A DNA stretch of 64,000 bases from Formicarius rufipectus (taxonomy: Eukaryota; Chordata; Aves; Passeriformes; Formicariidae). Shown here piece by piece: positions 27,201 to 42,200 of the stretch. The notes under the pieces were generated by a model. The model was not told the DNA's origin and searched no databases. It saw only the letters and a list, made by a program, of their open reading frames with translations. Position numbers and translations under genes: made by a program. The DNA lies in the NCBI GenBank assembly GCA_013399695.1, contig VXAU01000929.1, positions 1,135,299 through 1,199,298 of the forward strand. Direction: 5' to 3'. Numbering within the stretch: the stretch's first letter is position 1; every line of letters starts with the position of its first letter.

Positions 27201-30200
27201 TATGTGTGTGTGGGTGTGTGTCTGTGCTTCTGAACCCCCAGTCCTTTGTGCAGTTTCTTTGTGTCAGTGCTCTCCTTTTCACACGAGGAACTTAATGGTT
27301 AAGAGAATTTTAAAGGAACCTCTCTCTGGGGAGGATTCTGTGTGCCGTGCACGCACAGACAGGCAGCTCTAGTATTGATTGTTTCCTTTCTGTGAAGATG
27401 AGAAATTTTATTTGAGCTGAAATTTCCTGTTTCCAACCAGGAGGGAAATAATCTGTGGAAGTGGCAGAATATACAAATAATCCCGTGGTCATAAATATCA
27501 TTTCAGTATTCCTGGGAACAGTGGCAGGAATGGTGAAAGGAATCGCTCTGGTCTATTTTTAGTAGTCCTTTTCCCCCTAACCAATCAATTCCTTCTGTGC
27601 GTTCTAAAAGTGTTTTGCATTTGCACTAAAAATAGGGATGCCCTGTTTTCTACACTTGCCTGAGCTAGACAACTCTCAAAAACTGACCTGCAAAACCTGG
27701 GAGGGTAACTGGATGGCATAGAAAGGGCTGTTAAGCCATTTGGCTTTGTTCTGATGATAAAATAGATCTAGGCATAAATAATTAAAAAATGGAATTATAA
27801 AGGTCTCATTCCTTTTGGTTTTCAGTAGTAACTGTAGTAGTAAAGTGCCTTTGCCTGTTAATCTTGGTTATTTACTTCTGCATTTCTGTGTATGGAAGGT
27901 GACAGTAAAATAATGGTGCTCTCTGTGGGGTGTCTGATATTCAGCATTTGGTTAAATCCCAACTGCCTGCATCAGTCCCTGGTTAATCTTTAGCCCAATA
28001 CTGCCCAAGCTGTTAGTTTTGCTTTTAAAATGATCCTCAAACAAAAGTGGAAGTTCTAATATAACTTAGAACTGGATTTATACAAAACCACTGAATGAAA
28101 CTTTTTATCTTGACTTAGTTTTCTAACGGGTGTGTTAACATCTCACAGTTCTTGACCACTTTGCATCCTTCAGATTCTGGTTCTGTCCTCTCCATAACCT
28201 CAGAAGGTCAGCAAAACAAAGCAGCTGTAATTTGCATGGTAAAATGCAACTGTGCTACTTACATGAGGACCACCATGGCCTAATTAGTCTTAGGGACAGT
28301 CCAGTTAATGGAAACTAGTAAGGGAAGCTAAGAACAGTTTATAGTGGTGCAGCATTCTGACAGATCAATTCAGATGCAGATCAATACAGATCCTCTGGCG
28401 TTTTGAAGTGGCAGTGCAGGCATATTTGATTTCCCATCTCTCCAGGCAGGCAGCAAGTTCTCAGGGGCAGAACCCTCTGTTTCTGTAACATTATAAACAC
28501 ACTTTGATGCACACACAGCCCCAGACTCACCTTTGAGCATCTGTTTCTGGGCATTCATCTTTTTATGTTTACATTGCTCCCAGATGATGTCATGGTTTCT
28601 AAATGGTTCATGTTTCACAAGCATGCAGTAGGATGCAAACTGAGCCCTGGAAGTCCGGGATGCTGGAAAAGCATTTTTGATCTCCCAGGGAATGGCTTTG
28701 ACAAAGAAAGGAAAATGGCTGGGGATCATTTTGCTCACCTGTAATGATACAGTGCCAAGGCATAAGGTCTAGTTTTATCTTGTCCAGCTTTCTTAAGATC
28801 ATTGGGCAAACAGGAATAAAAGTCTCCAGGAATACTAATTTTATGTGTTATCTAAAGTGTATGAAAAAATAGCCATGTCATTTAACAAAGCTTTTCCATA
28901 TGCAGTTTGAACTAGACTTAATTTAGAAAAATCTTGGTTTAGGTCTTGACTTAGAAAATGCTGCTCAGAGATTCAGAACTCTTGTGCCATTAATTCCACA
29001 GATTGATTACTGTCCGTGGCATTTCCATGATAAGCCACATTCCATGAATTTTAGGGGTAGGAAGCAGCAGTCAGCCCCACAGTGCTTCAAAAGCTGTGCA
29101 ATGCAGTGCAACTTGGGGTCTGTGCTATTTGGCAAGCACTGACACAATTCTGCTGTCATTGAGCTAGTCTGTAGAATAAGCACTGATAAATCATCAGATT
29201 TTTATGTCCTTTGGGCTAAGACAAAAGTGTGTATGATCTATAATAGAATTGTACAAAATGTGGCTCTGACTTCCCAGGTGTCAGGAATTTAAATTTAAGT
29301 TCTATTTCATTGCCAGTTGCCTAAGGCAAGTAGCATAAGGGATTTGAATTATTAGCAGTTATATATAGATGCGTGTGCTTGTTCTGCTGTACAGGAATTT
29401 ACAGTGCTCATTACTAACTCTGTGCTTACAAGTAGATGCTCTTTCAAAAGACAATGAGGTTGCTTACTGGGGGAAGTAATGAACCAAGACAAGTGTCATT
29501 AAAGTCAGTGGAAGCACTGTAATTACATTTATTGAAGGGTTGAGCAGGCCCTCAGATAACAACAATTTCTGACTTTATTGCCTGCTTGTATAAAATAATG
29601 CCTATGCAGTAAGTAACCTGTGCATAATATCACTATTTGTGGTGGCTGCTGTTGGAAAGGAGATGCAAGAGGTCCATCAAAACCATGGCAAACAGCCCAA
29701 GTGAGTAGTGCCTGAGATCATTCCATGGCCAGCAGGTGGAGGGAAACAATTCCTCACCTTTCCTCAGCACTAGCTGGGTTGTGTCTGGGGTTGGGCTCCC
29801 TAAAATAATAAAGGCACTGGTGGCACTGGGGGAGGGCTGTGAGGAGGCACTGGTGATCTGCCTGTCCAGCCTGGAGAAGAGGTGGCTCTGGGGCACCTCA
29901 GCAGCCCTCAGAATCCTTCCTCCCCCATCCATCCATCTGCAGTGCCACCACTGTGCTCCCAGAGTCAGGCAGTTGTTCTGGGAGCACGTGAACAGGAGGT
30001 GGGGGCTGAGAGGGGAGTGAGGCACAAATTTGTGTTCTGGTTCATCTTGAAATGTTCCTTCAGACTTTCTGGCTGAGTCTGGAAGAGAAAACATTTCTGG
30101 TGGTGCAGTGAGATGCCTCTTGGGGTGTTTCTGGGTTACAAAAATGACTTCCTAAAATTACTTTGTCACCTCTTTAGGTTGCTGTGAAATATAAGGCTTA

Positions 30201-33200
30201 TTTCACGACTGATTAAACCTTAAAAATGCTTCCAGAATATTCTGATATCAGTCTTGGTTACGTATGCAAAACATAAAAGGAACTTTATCTTCCTCTCCTC
30301 CAGATTCTTGCACTAGTTGCCTGTGTTACAGTAACATTTAAGTGGAGAAGAGACATTTTAGGATGCTTTACAATGTATTCATAAGAAACACTGGGAGAGC
30401 CTTTGACCTATTTGAAATTTAAAAACACTGTTCTGGATTTTTTTGATTCCTGGAGCTCGTTTGAAGTGTGCTGAAGAAGAGGAGAGTCCTGTGCCACCTC
30501 CTCCCTTCTCCTCAGCCTTTCTGTTGTTTGCTGGCAGGATGAGATGGAGGAGGCTCTGCTGGTCCTGAGTTTCCCTGCAGAGGGAGCCCAGAGACCGGCG
30601 CTGGTGGGGATGTGTGGGTTGCAGGAAGGGCCTGAAATAAGTGAGCAGTGAGATAAGAGGCTGCAGGGGTGGAAGGAGCTGCTCTGTGGGAGGAAATGCT
30701 AAATTTTTTAATTTTTAGGGAGTTTCACCTGCCAACGGTTGGCATTTCTGCTCAATAGAAGAGTTCCCTCGAAGTTTATTGTAGAAAATACAAGGCTTGA
30801 AGGAGGATACAGTTTTCATTTCATATTAAAAATAAAATGGGTGAATCAGTGAGGCTTGTGTCAGACGTCAGACCTTCCCCTTAGTGGAAATCCTTACAAA
30901 GTCAAAGATCTGACTGTGCTGCTGCTCCTCTCTGTGTTTGGACAGGTGGCTCCAGCACTGTGTGAAACCCCCATTTCAGGCTAAAGCCATTCATAGGCTT
31001 TTATTTGCAGGGTGGGGCCAGAGAATGAGGAGCAACTGATGCTTCTTTGGGTGGATGGGTTGGGTTGGGTTTTGTCCCTCTCATATAGAACATGCAAATG
31101 ATTCTATAAGGAACAATCTCTTTATCTTGTGGAGTGGAGAAGGGGAAGTGGGACACCAACATTTGACCCATGCACAGCAGTGGTGGTTGACCTGTGAATG
31201 GCCCAAAGTCTTCTGGGGCCAGCCCAGTGCTTTGTTGTCAACCAGGTGGCCATTTCTGCATCCATGCCTTGATGGTAGGCTGCCCAGGCTTACAACACAA
31301 AACTGGGTATTTCTAACCTGTAAGATGTAAATGGCCATTGTGGGTGGCAAAACTGTGCTTACAGTTTTGGGTTTTTTTTAATACAGTAAAGAAGAAGAGC
31401 CACAATAATATAACCTTTGCAGTGTAGAACATATATGCACAACCCAAGAGCCCAACGAGAAGCTTTTCAATATTTGCATTGGAAGAAATCACCATAGAGA
31501 AGAGAACTCTGTTTTGAGGTGGTTTTTCAAAGGTTTTCTCTGTTCTGAACTGGCAGAAAGAAGTAGTAGTACTGCTGATACTGCCTAGGGAAGGACACTA
31601 AGAAGGGCTGTAGATGCTCAGCCAGACAGGAGAATGTGCTGATAAAAGGAAAGGTGTTCCAGTGCTCTTTACAGAACTGGAGCTCTCCGAGCAGTTTCCT
31701 TACAAATTCACAGTGGCAGGGTGTGCTGGTTTAGAGTTAAACCGACAGGAGAAATGAATCCAACTCAGAATGGGATTGCAAGTCAGAAGAACAATTTAAT
31801 AAAAGATCACAAAATACACTGAGACAGAAGGAAAATTCGTTTGTGCCACAAAAACACCAGATGTACGGCCCAGCACAGTGGGGCACGAGCAGGATGGAGC
31901 TCACCAACCCTGTGCTGAGCACCACGTGGGCCCCCCGAGTTCAAAGTAAAAAGGAAACAAGAAACCTGCTGGTGAAAATCATGGTTGCAGTCCAGTGGCA
32001 GTCTCAGTCTGGTTGAGGCTCTGCTCCTCCTCTGGATCTTCCCCAGTCCCAAACTCCAAGCTTATATCCACTTGGGCTCAGATGGGAATGCCCAGTCTCT
32101 CCCCCAGGGTGGGGAGTTTCCCAAGGGGTGATTTACTCTGTGAGGTGAACAATGGCATATTTTTGGCATCACTGATGGCCCATTAGCAGACATGACCCCT
32201 CAGGTGGGTGTGAAGACAGGAAAATTTCCTTATCCCACAGGAGTTCCCAAACACCCCCCTGTGCCCTGAGGGGTGGGGTGTGCCCTTGGGCAGCTGCTGC
32301 CAATGGGCCATGGTGAGCAGCTCATGAGAAAATGACAGAGAGGGTTTGGAATCCACACCCACCCAGTGACAAACTGATCCTGGCTACTAAAACCAGGACA
32401 CAGGGGGTGGCCCTCAAGCTCAGATGTTGCTGGCACTCTATAAAACATCTCTTCCCTTCTCCTTCCCATGTCTGCCTGTGTTGACCTCCTCTGGAGGCAG
32501 CAGTTTTGGGTACTAATGTTGTTTTGCCTCCCCAGCAAGCATCGTACCACCCCGACGTGAGCGACGAGGTCCGGGAGCGAGCGCTGCGCTTCGGCACCGA
32601 GTGCACCCTGGGCTACCTGGAGCTGCTGGAGCACGTGCTCCTGGTAAGGAGGCCTCTGCTTGCTGTCCTGGGCTGCTTCCAGGGAGAGCCCTGCCCCCCT
32701 TCTGCAGTGACTGCTGCTGACACATGTCATCGGCTTGCCACAAGGTTAGGGAGGAGTTCTGTTGCTCAGGAGAAACAAGCTCAAACAGAAGGGAGTCTGG
32801 AGTGCTTGGATGGAACGGCCTCCTGGATCAGATAATGAAGGAAATGTGGATCTGGACCTGGGAAAGGTCCTGGACAGAGAAAATAAGACATTTCAGTATT
32901 CTTTTAAGCCCACAACAAACACTAGACATTTTAAGCCCAGGCTGTCCCCCATGCCAAAGGGGTTACATAGTCTTCAGGAAGACACTGTCTCAGACCTTTT
33001 GCAGTCACACCTGCCTAGTGCCATCCCAAAATCCCCAGCCAGCACTGCCCCACCAAGAGCTCTCCAGCACATCACATGTGACACCCCCAAAGCTCTGCAT
33101 GAAACCTGGGCACTCAAATCCAAGCTCATGAATCCTGCTGTCAGCTGGCTTTTCTTGACCACACAGAATTATCACATAATGCATTAATTATCCCATAATA

Positions 33201-36200
33201 TTGTGTTCTTCTGTTTCTGTTACATTTGTAGGAAGCAATAACATGTTTGATCTAACAGCTGTGAGACACTGAAGTTTCTGGAGGAGACTTAAATCAGCTC
33301 CTGGGTGCCCAGTGATTTCTTTTAGGTGGCTTTCAGCTGACTTGTTGAAGTCTGTGAGCTGAACTGTGCAGGCTCCAACTGCAGGTTGGCAAACCCAAGG
33401 CAGTTTTTCTGCTGAGAAAATGCCATGTCTACTTGTTTGCATCAACTCTAGTTGAAGTGCATATAGCCTAGAAGCACAGCTACAGTTAGTTTGCCTCTGC
33501 AAGGGGAAACAGTTCAAATTGGAACTTGGTAATGCAGTTCCTACAGCTGGATAGCAGTGAGTAATTCAGCATTATTTATCTAATCCATTTTTGGTTTAGA
33601 AGCACTTTGGGGAAGTTTTTAGATTTGATCCCTAGAACTCTTTCATAGTACCTGTTTCAAACTATGTGCCAGAACAGACCAAAGACTGGAGTCAACTTGT
33701 GCTTGGTTTATTTCTCTCTCTAAGTGAAGAGGCTTAAGGTAAGAATGGCCCATTCCTCCAGTAAAAGGGAACAAGCCTTCCTTACCTGAAGCCTCTTTAC
33801 CTTCAGGGCCCCAAAGCCACGAGGAAGTTCTGCCTTCCCCCACCAGTGTGTGCTGCCTTAGAAAATTCTGGTAGTTTAGAGCCCCCTGGTCTACAACCTC
33901 CTGTTATTTATAACCTCCAGAAACACAGAGCAGGTGAGATCAGAGACCCCTGGTTAGTCCCTCTGCACCTTGGGAGGCAGTTGGAGGTGAGTGAGGTGAG
34001 GTGAGGGATGATTGCACATGTGTCTCAACACAGGGGTGCCCAGGACAGCAATTCAGCAGTCATGTTCCTTTGAAGATGGTACATTTTAGGAGCAAGACTT
34101 GTCAGATGCAATGTCTAAAATTTCTTAAGCCACTGCCTTGTGCAGAGGTTGCACTGGGAAAGTGGCAGGAAAAGGTGCAGGAACACACTGAGCCAGGCTG
34201 CAGGGCTGGCACATCTCTGGAAAACAGCTTGTAAGTTGTATTAGCAGGGCTGAAGACTGACCTGTCCTCCTGCATATTCATCTGCTCCTTCTTGGTCAGT
34301 TTTGATCTTGCTGACTTGAGGGCAAGTTTGGAGCTTTTGTGGTTGGACAAGACCCTTCAGGGGTTGAGAATCTGCTGAGAGTGCTGAACTGGCTTTAAAA
34401 CAATGCAGTTCATAAACCAGCTAGTCTTAAAATTTGCTTAGTTTTTCCTATTCCAACATATTCAACAACTCTCATAGGTAGTGTTTCTGTCACAGTGTCA
34501 TTCTTTGCTATAGTCCTGACCACATTTGTGTGTTTTGGGGGCATTTTTGTTTGTGTGGGAAGATAACCCTTAAGTGCTCCATTTTTCTCACAATAAAGGT
34601 TTATGCAGTGAATAAACTTTGGCTACTTTGTTAGTATTGCAGATTGCTTATCCATTGAGGATTCATCTGCTTCTGATTACTCTGGGAACTAGTTGGCTAA
34701 GGATCATGCATAGGAAGCAGGAGAGCAGTGCACACATGGCAGTTCCAGAGGGACAGAATTCCTCCTGTGGCAGAGTTCTCACCAGGCACAGTCAAGAGAA
34801 AATTCAGTTTAGTTTATTTTGTTAAAGGAAAGGAGGTAGACATTTGACTGCAAAAAGGGAAATGCTGGCAAAAGGACACAACCTGTTTTCATGGGCACCT
34901 GGAGCAGCTTTGTGGAGAGCTTTTGAAAACATTATGAAAATGCACACCTGAATGTGACTTTCAAGACTTGACCTCTTGTTTTGCCCTTGAAGCTTTCTGT
35001 ATGTCTGTCACTCTTCTCTCAGGAGGAGCTTTTGAATACACATGAATTTCCAGAACTTAGTATTTTTCCTTACATTGTGGTAATTAAAACTGAAAATGTT
35101 ACTGTTCAGGGGAAGAACTGAACTTCACTGTCTGAGTGTCTGCCCGTTTTTCATTTAAAGAAGCAGAGTTTAATACTTGATACAAATGAAGGTCAGAGAT
35201 GGGTGTCTTCCCCTTCTGTTTGAGGGTCTTGAGCAGGATTGGCATTCCTACTGCCTGACCCTGCAAAAGGCTTTCCAAACACCATTAGTGGAGAGAGAGT
35301 GTGTGAGTAGTGCCTTTATTAGAAGCTTCTAGGTGCACCACAAAAATACACACACCTGCCAGCTGAATGTTACAGTTTTTATAACTTTCAGTAATTAACA
35401 TCTTTGATGACTGTACCCAACCCATGAAACCATTTTCCCCTGGTGCCCGTGCTCAGAACTGCCCCCTGGAGCCCCTCCCAGGGCTCTGAGCTGACTCTCC
35501 TGTTGGACTGCAAGCTGTCTCAGTTGGAGTTCTTGCAGGTGTCCTTCCAAACAGTGTGACCTTGGTAATGTGTGCCCAACAGAATTTCAGGAATGTGGGA
35601 GAAAATGTTCAGTGACTTCTAAATGCTACTTAAAATGTGAGAGACTTAGGAAAACTTATTCAACTTACTTAACTCTGTGAAAATCTATAACATACACACT
35701 AAAATCTTTAGGCATCTTTTCCATTGTGTTCATCTCTTCTGATTTTTTCCCAGAACAGGCAACTAGCACTGACCTCCAGAACTCTGCAATTCTGTCTCTT
35801 AGAAATAGTGACCAACCAGCCTGTTCCTAGTAGAAAATCAGCTCCTCTCCAGCACTCTAGAAAGACTGAGCCTGATTCATAAGGATGGTGACTGTAACCC
35901 CTGAGCATGGAGTGCTAAAGCTGCAACTTCCTCCCACATACTCACACGGGTAGCTCTGTTTTGGATAATTCTGCCCTAGGTTTAGGACTGAGAACTTCCA
36001 GACCATGCTGTCAGTTCCTGCAGCAGTGCAAGCAGAGCCACTTTCCTAGTGTGCTTCCCCACTGCAGTGGCAGCTCCACTGGCAGCTGCAGCTCCCTCAC
36101 TGGGCTCTGTCAGATGATTTCTGTGTGAAATTAATCCTTCCCTGGTGTGCCTTGGGAATGCCCCAGTGTTCTCTGGAATCCTCACCAATATCCATTCTTA

Positions 36201-39200
36201 CATTTGGTCTGTTTCTCTAGATTCTTCAGAAGCCCACCCCAGAACTCAAGCACCAGTTGGCCTCTCTCTCCAAGCGTGTTGCTGGTGCTGTTACAGAGCT
36301 CATCCAGTCGGCAGAGGCAATGAAAGGTGAGCTGGGAGGCCTGGCCACCAGCATGGTGTGCTCTTTGCTCCACCAAGGAGCATCTGACATCTCTGTAGTT
36401 TGAAACAAACTCCAAACCTGACAAAACCCCTCCTAGTACATTCTAGGCTTCTTGGTACCACCTGCTTGCATCCTTTGAACTTCTCTGCTGGTGTCCACTT
36501 GTCCACAGTGCTGGTAAATGTGTTTGACCCTGTTGCACCTCTTGTGCTCCTCCCAGGCCGTGGCTCAGTCATGGCTTGGAAGATGGAGCAGAGCACCGCT
36601 GAGCCACCATGGCAGGAAACAAACATCCCTCCTCTGGAGCTGGTGGCTTGGTTGGATGGCTGGTTCTTTTCTCTACACTCCCCTTTGTTCAGTCAAAGTC
36701 CTTTGCTTTGCTTTGGATTTACCCAGCCTCCAGCAGTGCTGTCAGTTTTGGGGCTGCAGTCCTGGCCTGGGTCCTGCCCGGCCAGACTCTGGTGGTGGAA
36801 CAAGGAGGCTTCAGGGAAGGGTGAGGATCCCCTGATGATTCCCTGAACTCTTACAGTCAAACAACTTGTGGACAAATATAAATTCAGCACTCAAGCCATG
36901 AACTCCACTGTTCTTATAACACTGTTCCAAGTTCACTGTTCTTATAATAGATATTTTTCTAAGTTACTGGCTTTCTTAGTCAAATTTTTCTCCAGTAATG
37001 CATGTGAACTCCTATAATAACAGTTCTAGCCTTACCCATTTTAAATGAGATAAATACATTTAAGAGTGTGCTATTAAGTATTAGCCACTGCCAGATTTCC
37101 TGGGAAATGTAGTATAAAAACAAATCTCCCAGCCACCAGAATGGTGCATGAGCATTCCAACCTCAACAAAATAGAAGGCTACAGTAAGGTATTTAAAATA
37201 AAGCAATGCTTTATTTTTTAAAAAAATCACATTTTATATTAGAAATTTTTATTTTAAAGCTTCATTTTATTTTCCTTTAAATTCTGCCCCCCAGTAAAGG
37301 CTTCTAGTAAACTTGTATTTGTTCAGTCATTCCTTCCTAAGCTAGTCCAGGTAACACTGTGCTCATTTTTCTGATATTCTGTGTAATATACACTGCAGAT
37401 TTTCCTCAGTTATTTCCTGCTTTTATCAGAACACATTCCTTGGAGATGAATCCTAGTTAAGCACTTTTCATATATGGGAATGTCCTTCCTTCTCTCCCTC
37501 TCTCCGTCTCTCCCTCCTAATATCAGAATTTTTCTAGCTCTTTAAAAAAATCATGTTTATTTCTCTTTTTTCCTTTTTTTTCCCACTTACTGCCTTTGGA
37601 GCATTTTTTTATTCACTTTAGAAGCTTCTCTTGTGGAAAGTAAAATGTTTTTTAACCACTGCCAATTTTCATTCATAGATACACTATAAAACTGTCTCCT
37701 AACAAGCTCAACATGTGTGTGTTTTCACCTTTGTGAAATGCCTTTTTTGACTGTGTTGATACATGCTGCCTGTATCTCTTCCTTTTCCCCCCCTATTTAT
37801 CTGTCAGTCTTAGGGCTTAATGTAGAATGTCTTCATCCTGTGCACCCTCTGAGCTGAGAAATGGTCTTTACACCAGGCCCTGAGAGGTTATGAACTTCTT
37901 TTGGCTGTTTCATTGTTTCCCTCAGTTCAGAGTGTGGGTGCTTTGTGAATCTTGTAATCCAGAGGACGGTGCTGGGAAATAAAACACAATAGTGCACTGA
38001 CAACTTCTGAAACTCTGAGATCACCCTTCAGCCAAGTATTCCTTTTGTGGGTCTATAAAATTTCTTTGAGCTGAAAGAAATGCCAAAAATTCAACAACAA
38101 CAAAATATGAATGAAGCAAAGGAATTGCCCTTTGGATACCCCAGAAGTGCTACACACACACTGTGTGACAGCGAGCTCTGTTCCCAGGATGGGCAGAATC
38201 TCCTTTTGGAGCTTCTTTGCTTAAACCAGCCTTGAATAAGTTACTTTCATGACAGAATAATCCTGCTAAATACTTTCCCCCTCTGCTTTCCATTCTGCTC
38301 TGCAGCATGATTAGAATCAGCTTTCTGTGATGTACGTTCCGTGTGTGACACTCGTGGCTGCACATCCCTCGTGGGGATGGCAGCCCCCGGGACACTGAGT
38401 TATTGTCCTCATCTCCATTCTTTTCAGGGGCAGAGTGGGTGGATCCAGAAGACCCCACTGTCATTGCAGAGACAGAGCTATTAGGGGCTGCAGCATCAAT
38501 TGAGGCTGCAGCAAAGAAGTTAGAGCAGCTGAAACCAAGAGCCAAGCCCAAGGTGAGTGTCCCTGCCCTGTGTTCCTCTGAGGTGGATGAAGCAGGGGGT
38601 GCACAGAGCCCACCTCTTGGTGTGTTCTCTGGTGTTGCCCACGATGAGGTGTGACCCATGCAACCTTGCCAGAGCCTCAGTGCCCGAGGCACTGCCCTGG
38701 AGGGCTCTTACCCTGAAGGTGGAGGGTGAGAAGGGGCTTTTCAGGGAGTTAGTCAAGCAGCAGCCATGAGCAAGCAGGGGAGAAAAGCCAAAGGTTAGAA
38801 GTGCTTGTAAGAGTTACGGCATAAATTACTGTTGATTATTTACATTTCTGCTTCCAAACACATTTTGCTGATGTGGGAAGTTGTTTTCACTTGCTTTGCT
38901 TTGAAGACCCTTTGTTCTCATCTGAATTGGTGTAGCGTAGCAGGAGAAGGCAGCAGCAACACAGAAGGGATTCAAGAGAATGCTCAAGGCCTGCAAGATT
39001 TTCCAAGAGTAAACCCAGGATTTTCTGCCATGCTCTAAGACTAGCTGCCTCAGCATCCAATCAGATCTGGGCTGTGACCATTTCTGTTTAATTCCCCCGA
39101 GGGAAATTAGATTCCAGTTCGTTTTGATAACAAGTGGTGTTGCATGTTGTCAGGTCGTTTCAAACGTGTCTCTGAATACGTTATACAGCCAAGCCAACTA

Positions 39201-42200
39201 TTTTCATTCAGAGGGAATATATGAAACTGCTGGCACTTCTGGTTGTGTGCAGAGCTCACAAAGCTGGATCCAGGAGAACTGTTGCCTTTTGCCTGGTGTT
39301 GAACAACAGGCAGGTTTTAGAAGAAATTACTTTTGTTGCACCTCTTTAAAATGAAAATCCTGCTTTGGCTGTGTAATTGACTTCAGGACAGGGCTCTGTA
39401 TGTGGTTTGCTGCTCATGCTGCTTTGTAGGTGCAAAACTGTTTTCAAAGCAAAGCTAATGAGAAGTCTTTCTAAAAAGCAGAGCCTCCGGAACATTCAGT
39501 GCTGGATGATTGTTTTGGTGCAGGATGGTACTTTGTTATTAGGAGCATCAGATGAAATAGTTCTTGGAAGCCTCAGTCCTTGAGACTCCCCACCCCCATT
39601 TAGAAATTAGCTCATGAAAAAGAAATGCTCTTTGTCCTGCATTTTTTAACAAGTACATCCATTTTGTTTCTAAAGCAAAATGGTCCTTTATAATGAGACT
39701 CTGCAGAGCAGAGGACACTGGAAGAGTCCTCCATCACCTTCTCTGCACACTCACTGCACAATGGCATGTGTGTGTTGCCTGGTAACCACTGAACAGCTCC
39801 CATCCAACATCCAGCCACTCCAGGGCCATTGTCCCTTCCCAGTGGACACAGAGCTCCCACCTGCTCCTCGTTTAACATGTTAATTGGAGTTTCCAGCCTG
39901 CCTGTGATTTACTGGCCTCTTTACTTGTCACGTTCCCAGACTAAAATTCTTATCCAGCTCTTTGCTTGATGTGGGATTTCAGCAGCCTTTGCATCCTTTT
40001 CTGAGGTTTAATCTTTCACAGTATGGATTGTAATCCACATCAGAAGGTATCAGGAAGATCACAGAGGGGCTCAAACCCTACTTTTTCTGCTGAAGACTTG
40101 TGGGTTGTATCCTGCCAGAGTAGGGTGTGCTGTGTTGAGCAGACTGTGTCCTTGTGATGCTCCTCCCTGAGAGCACACCCGGTGCTGTGGTGGAGCCCTT
40201 GGGGGGTGACACAACTGCTTTCTCTTGTGCTCAGCCTGTAAAATGCAGCAATAGTGGTGCACACCTCTGCTCCAGCCAGAGCAGCACCCTGCCTTGGTTC
40301 ACAGTAAAGCTCCTCACTGAACTCACAGAGACATTTGCAGTATTTTAGATCAGTATTTTGGAACATCTGCCTGCAGGATATCCATCATCATCATTACTAG
40401 TTGGTGGGTGATTCTCTGTTTGTTTGGTGAAGGTTTCTTGATTGGGGCAGGGAGTGGGAGTCTTTTGATTTAGGCTTGAAATTTTCATTGTTGTGTGTTC
40501 CAGATTGTCTTTGACTTCTGGGGAAAAAAAAAATAAATCAGTAGTTGAAGGTAGAGATTTTTTTCTCATTTGTTCCCATATTTAATTTTTTTTAAATACT
40601 TTGGGGGGGGTGTTATTTCTTCTTTCCTTCTTCCCTCTTCATATTTTTGCACCTTTCAAACCCCCTTGATGTCTTAGACTGACACCAATAGCATGAGACA
40701 TCCTCCTTTTCCACTACTGGGAATCATCCTACCCCAGAGAACAATTTCTAGTAAGATCCAGTCCTGCCAACTGCTGCCCGTGTTTTATTGTGTGCTGCAT
40801 ATTCTGTTTGCTTTAACTCCTGGGCATTTGGCTGCTGGTGAGTGTGCTCCCCAAATGCTCAGCCCACTAATGCCCTGCCCTGGAGCCCTCTTGAGACCTG
40901 TCCTCCTTCTGAGCTCTCTCTGGGAAGACCTTGGAGGACTCTCCTGAGCAGGTGTTGTTACTCCTCTCTGGCACACAAAACCTGTCCAGTTCTCCTTGCA
41001 GTGTTCAGGGTGGGAACTGATCTGTGAAGCAATGAGATCTATATTGTCTATTAGGCAGGATTTGGCTGTCAGGTTTCCTTTGAATTTTTCCTGAAAGCAG
41101 ACTGTGTTTTTTTCTGTTTTCCAGTGTGGAGGGTCAGATGTCTCGCAATGCAGACACACATTCCTCCTGTTAGGCAGATATGCCATGGCTGTAAATTAGC
41201 AGTGCCCAAAAATATTAATTTTCTGAAGAAGAAAAACATTTTATCAAATAAAACCTGCATGCTAATACTGGAAAAAATTACTTTTTAAAGAAAAAAGTGT
41301 GATAGTTGAGGTACAACAGCAGAGAGCATTGCTGTGCTACCCTACTCTCTTGGTATGCTTTTCATGCTGCCTTCACACACAGGTGTCTTTAGTGGTCCAT
41401 AGGAGTTCCCTGCTGGCAGCTTTCAGCACTTGGTCTTATTTTTTTCCCCAAGATGAATCAAACCTGGATGCCTTTTTCTGCAAGACTCTGTGTGATATGT
41501 TTGATATATTAGGTTGTTATTTAATCCAACTATATATCAAACATATTCCTACAGTGTCCTGCCCTGTCTCCGGGGGTTTTAACGTAGTAGAAGGCAATAA
41601 GGAGGAGTACATTCACTCACAAGCAGGTGTAGAAGACTTCCTGCAGACTCCTAATCTAATCTGATTTAAAATTCATATGTGAAGAGCTCCTTTATCAGTA
41701 GAGTTTCTCTTGGAGAGACTTTGAAGCTGTGTTTGCCTTTTTGTGGCAGTGAGCAGCAGCTGTGCCCAGAGCTGCCTTTCACTGGGGGGGATTTGGTGTT
41801 TCCCGTGGCTCAGTGCAGTAACCTGCTCATATTGGTTTGCTCTTTGTGAAAGAGAGGATGAGAGCTGCTTGAAAATAAAATGGTTTGTCTTTTGTATTTT
41901 TTGCTCCTGTTTGGCAATGAGATTGGGGGCTCATTTGTTTTCCTATTAACCCTCACTTTATTTATGCTACCTCTAGTAATGGAGATCCTATAGAAAAGTT
42001 GTTAAAATACACCACAAAAACATCTCCTTTTTTGGCTTGTGGTGTTTTAAATGGCATAACCAACATTTTCAGGACACTTCATGCTGCAGACTCTGTAGCT
42101 AGCCTAATAATTTTGGTTTGTCTGTTCTGGTGACTTCATTTTCCAATCCATTTATACTTGAACATGGTCAATAACAGCGTAGCAGTTTTGGCTTGAGGAA

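Larger units (their letters stand above)
27165..32535 (+). other. TLN2 intron of 5.4 kb
   Basis: Besides the TG repeat, this intron holds an old CR1 piece near 29.75-29.92 kb and a solo LTR that ends only 130 bases before the next exon. I see nothing else I can name in 27.3-29.7 kb or 30.0-31.7 kb. Confidence 0.85.

Noticed and set aside
38150..38692. 180-aa minus-strand open frame
   Set aside because: It lies antisense to exon 22 and its flanks. It has no family resemblance, and the high GC of the exon explains the lack of stops.
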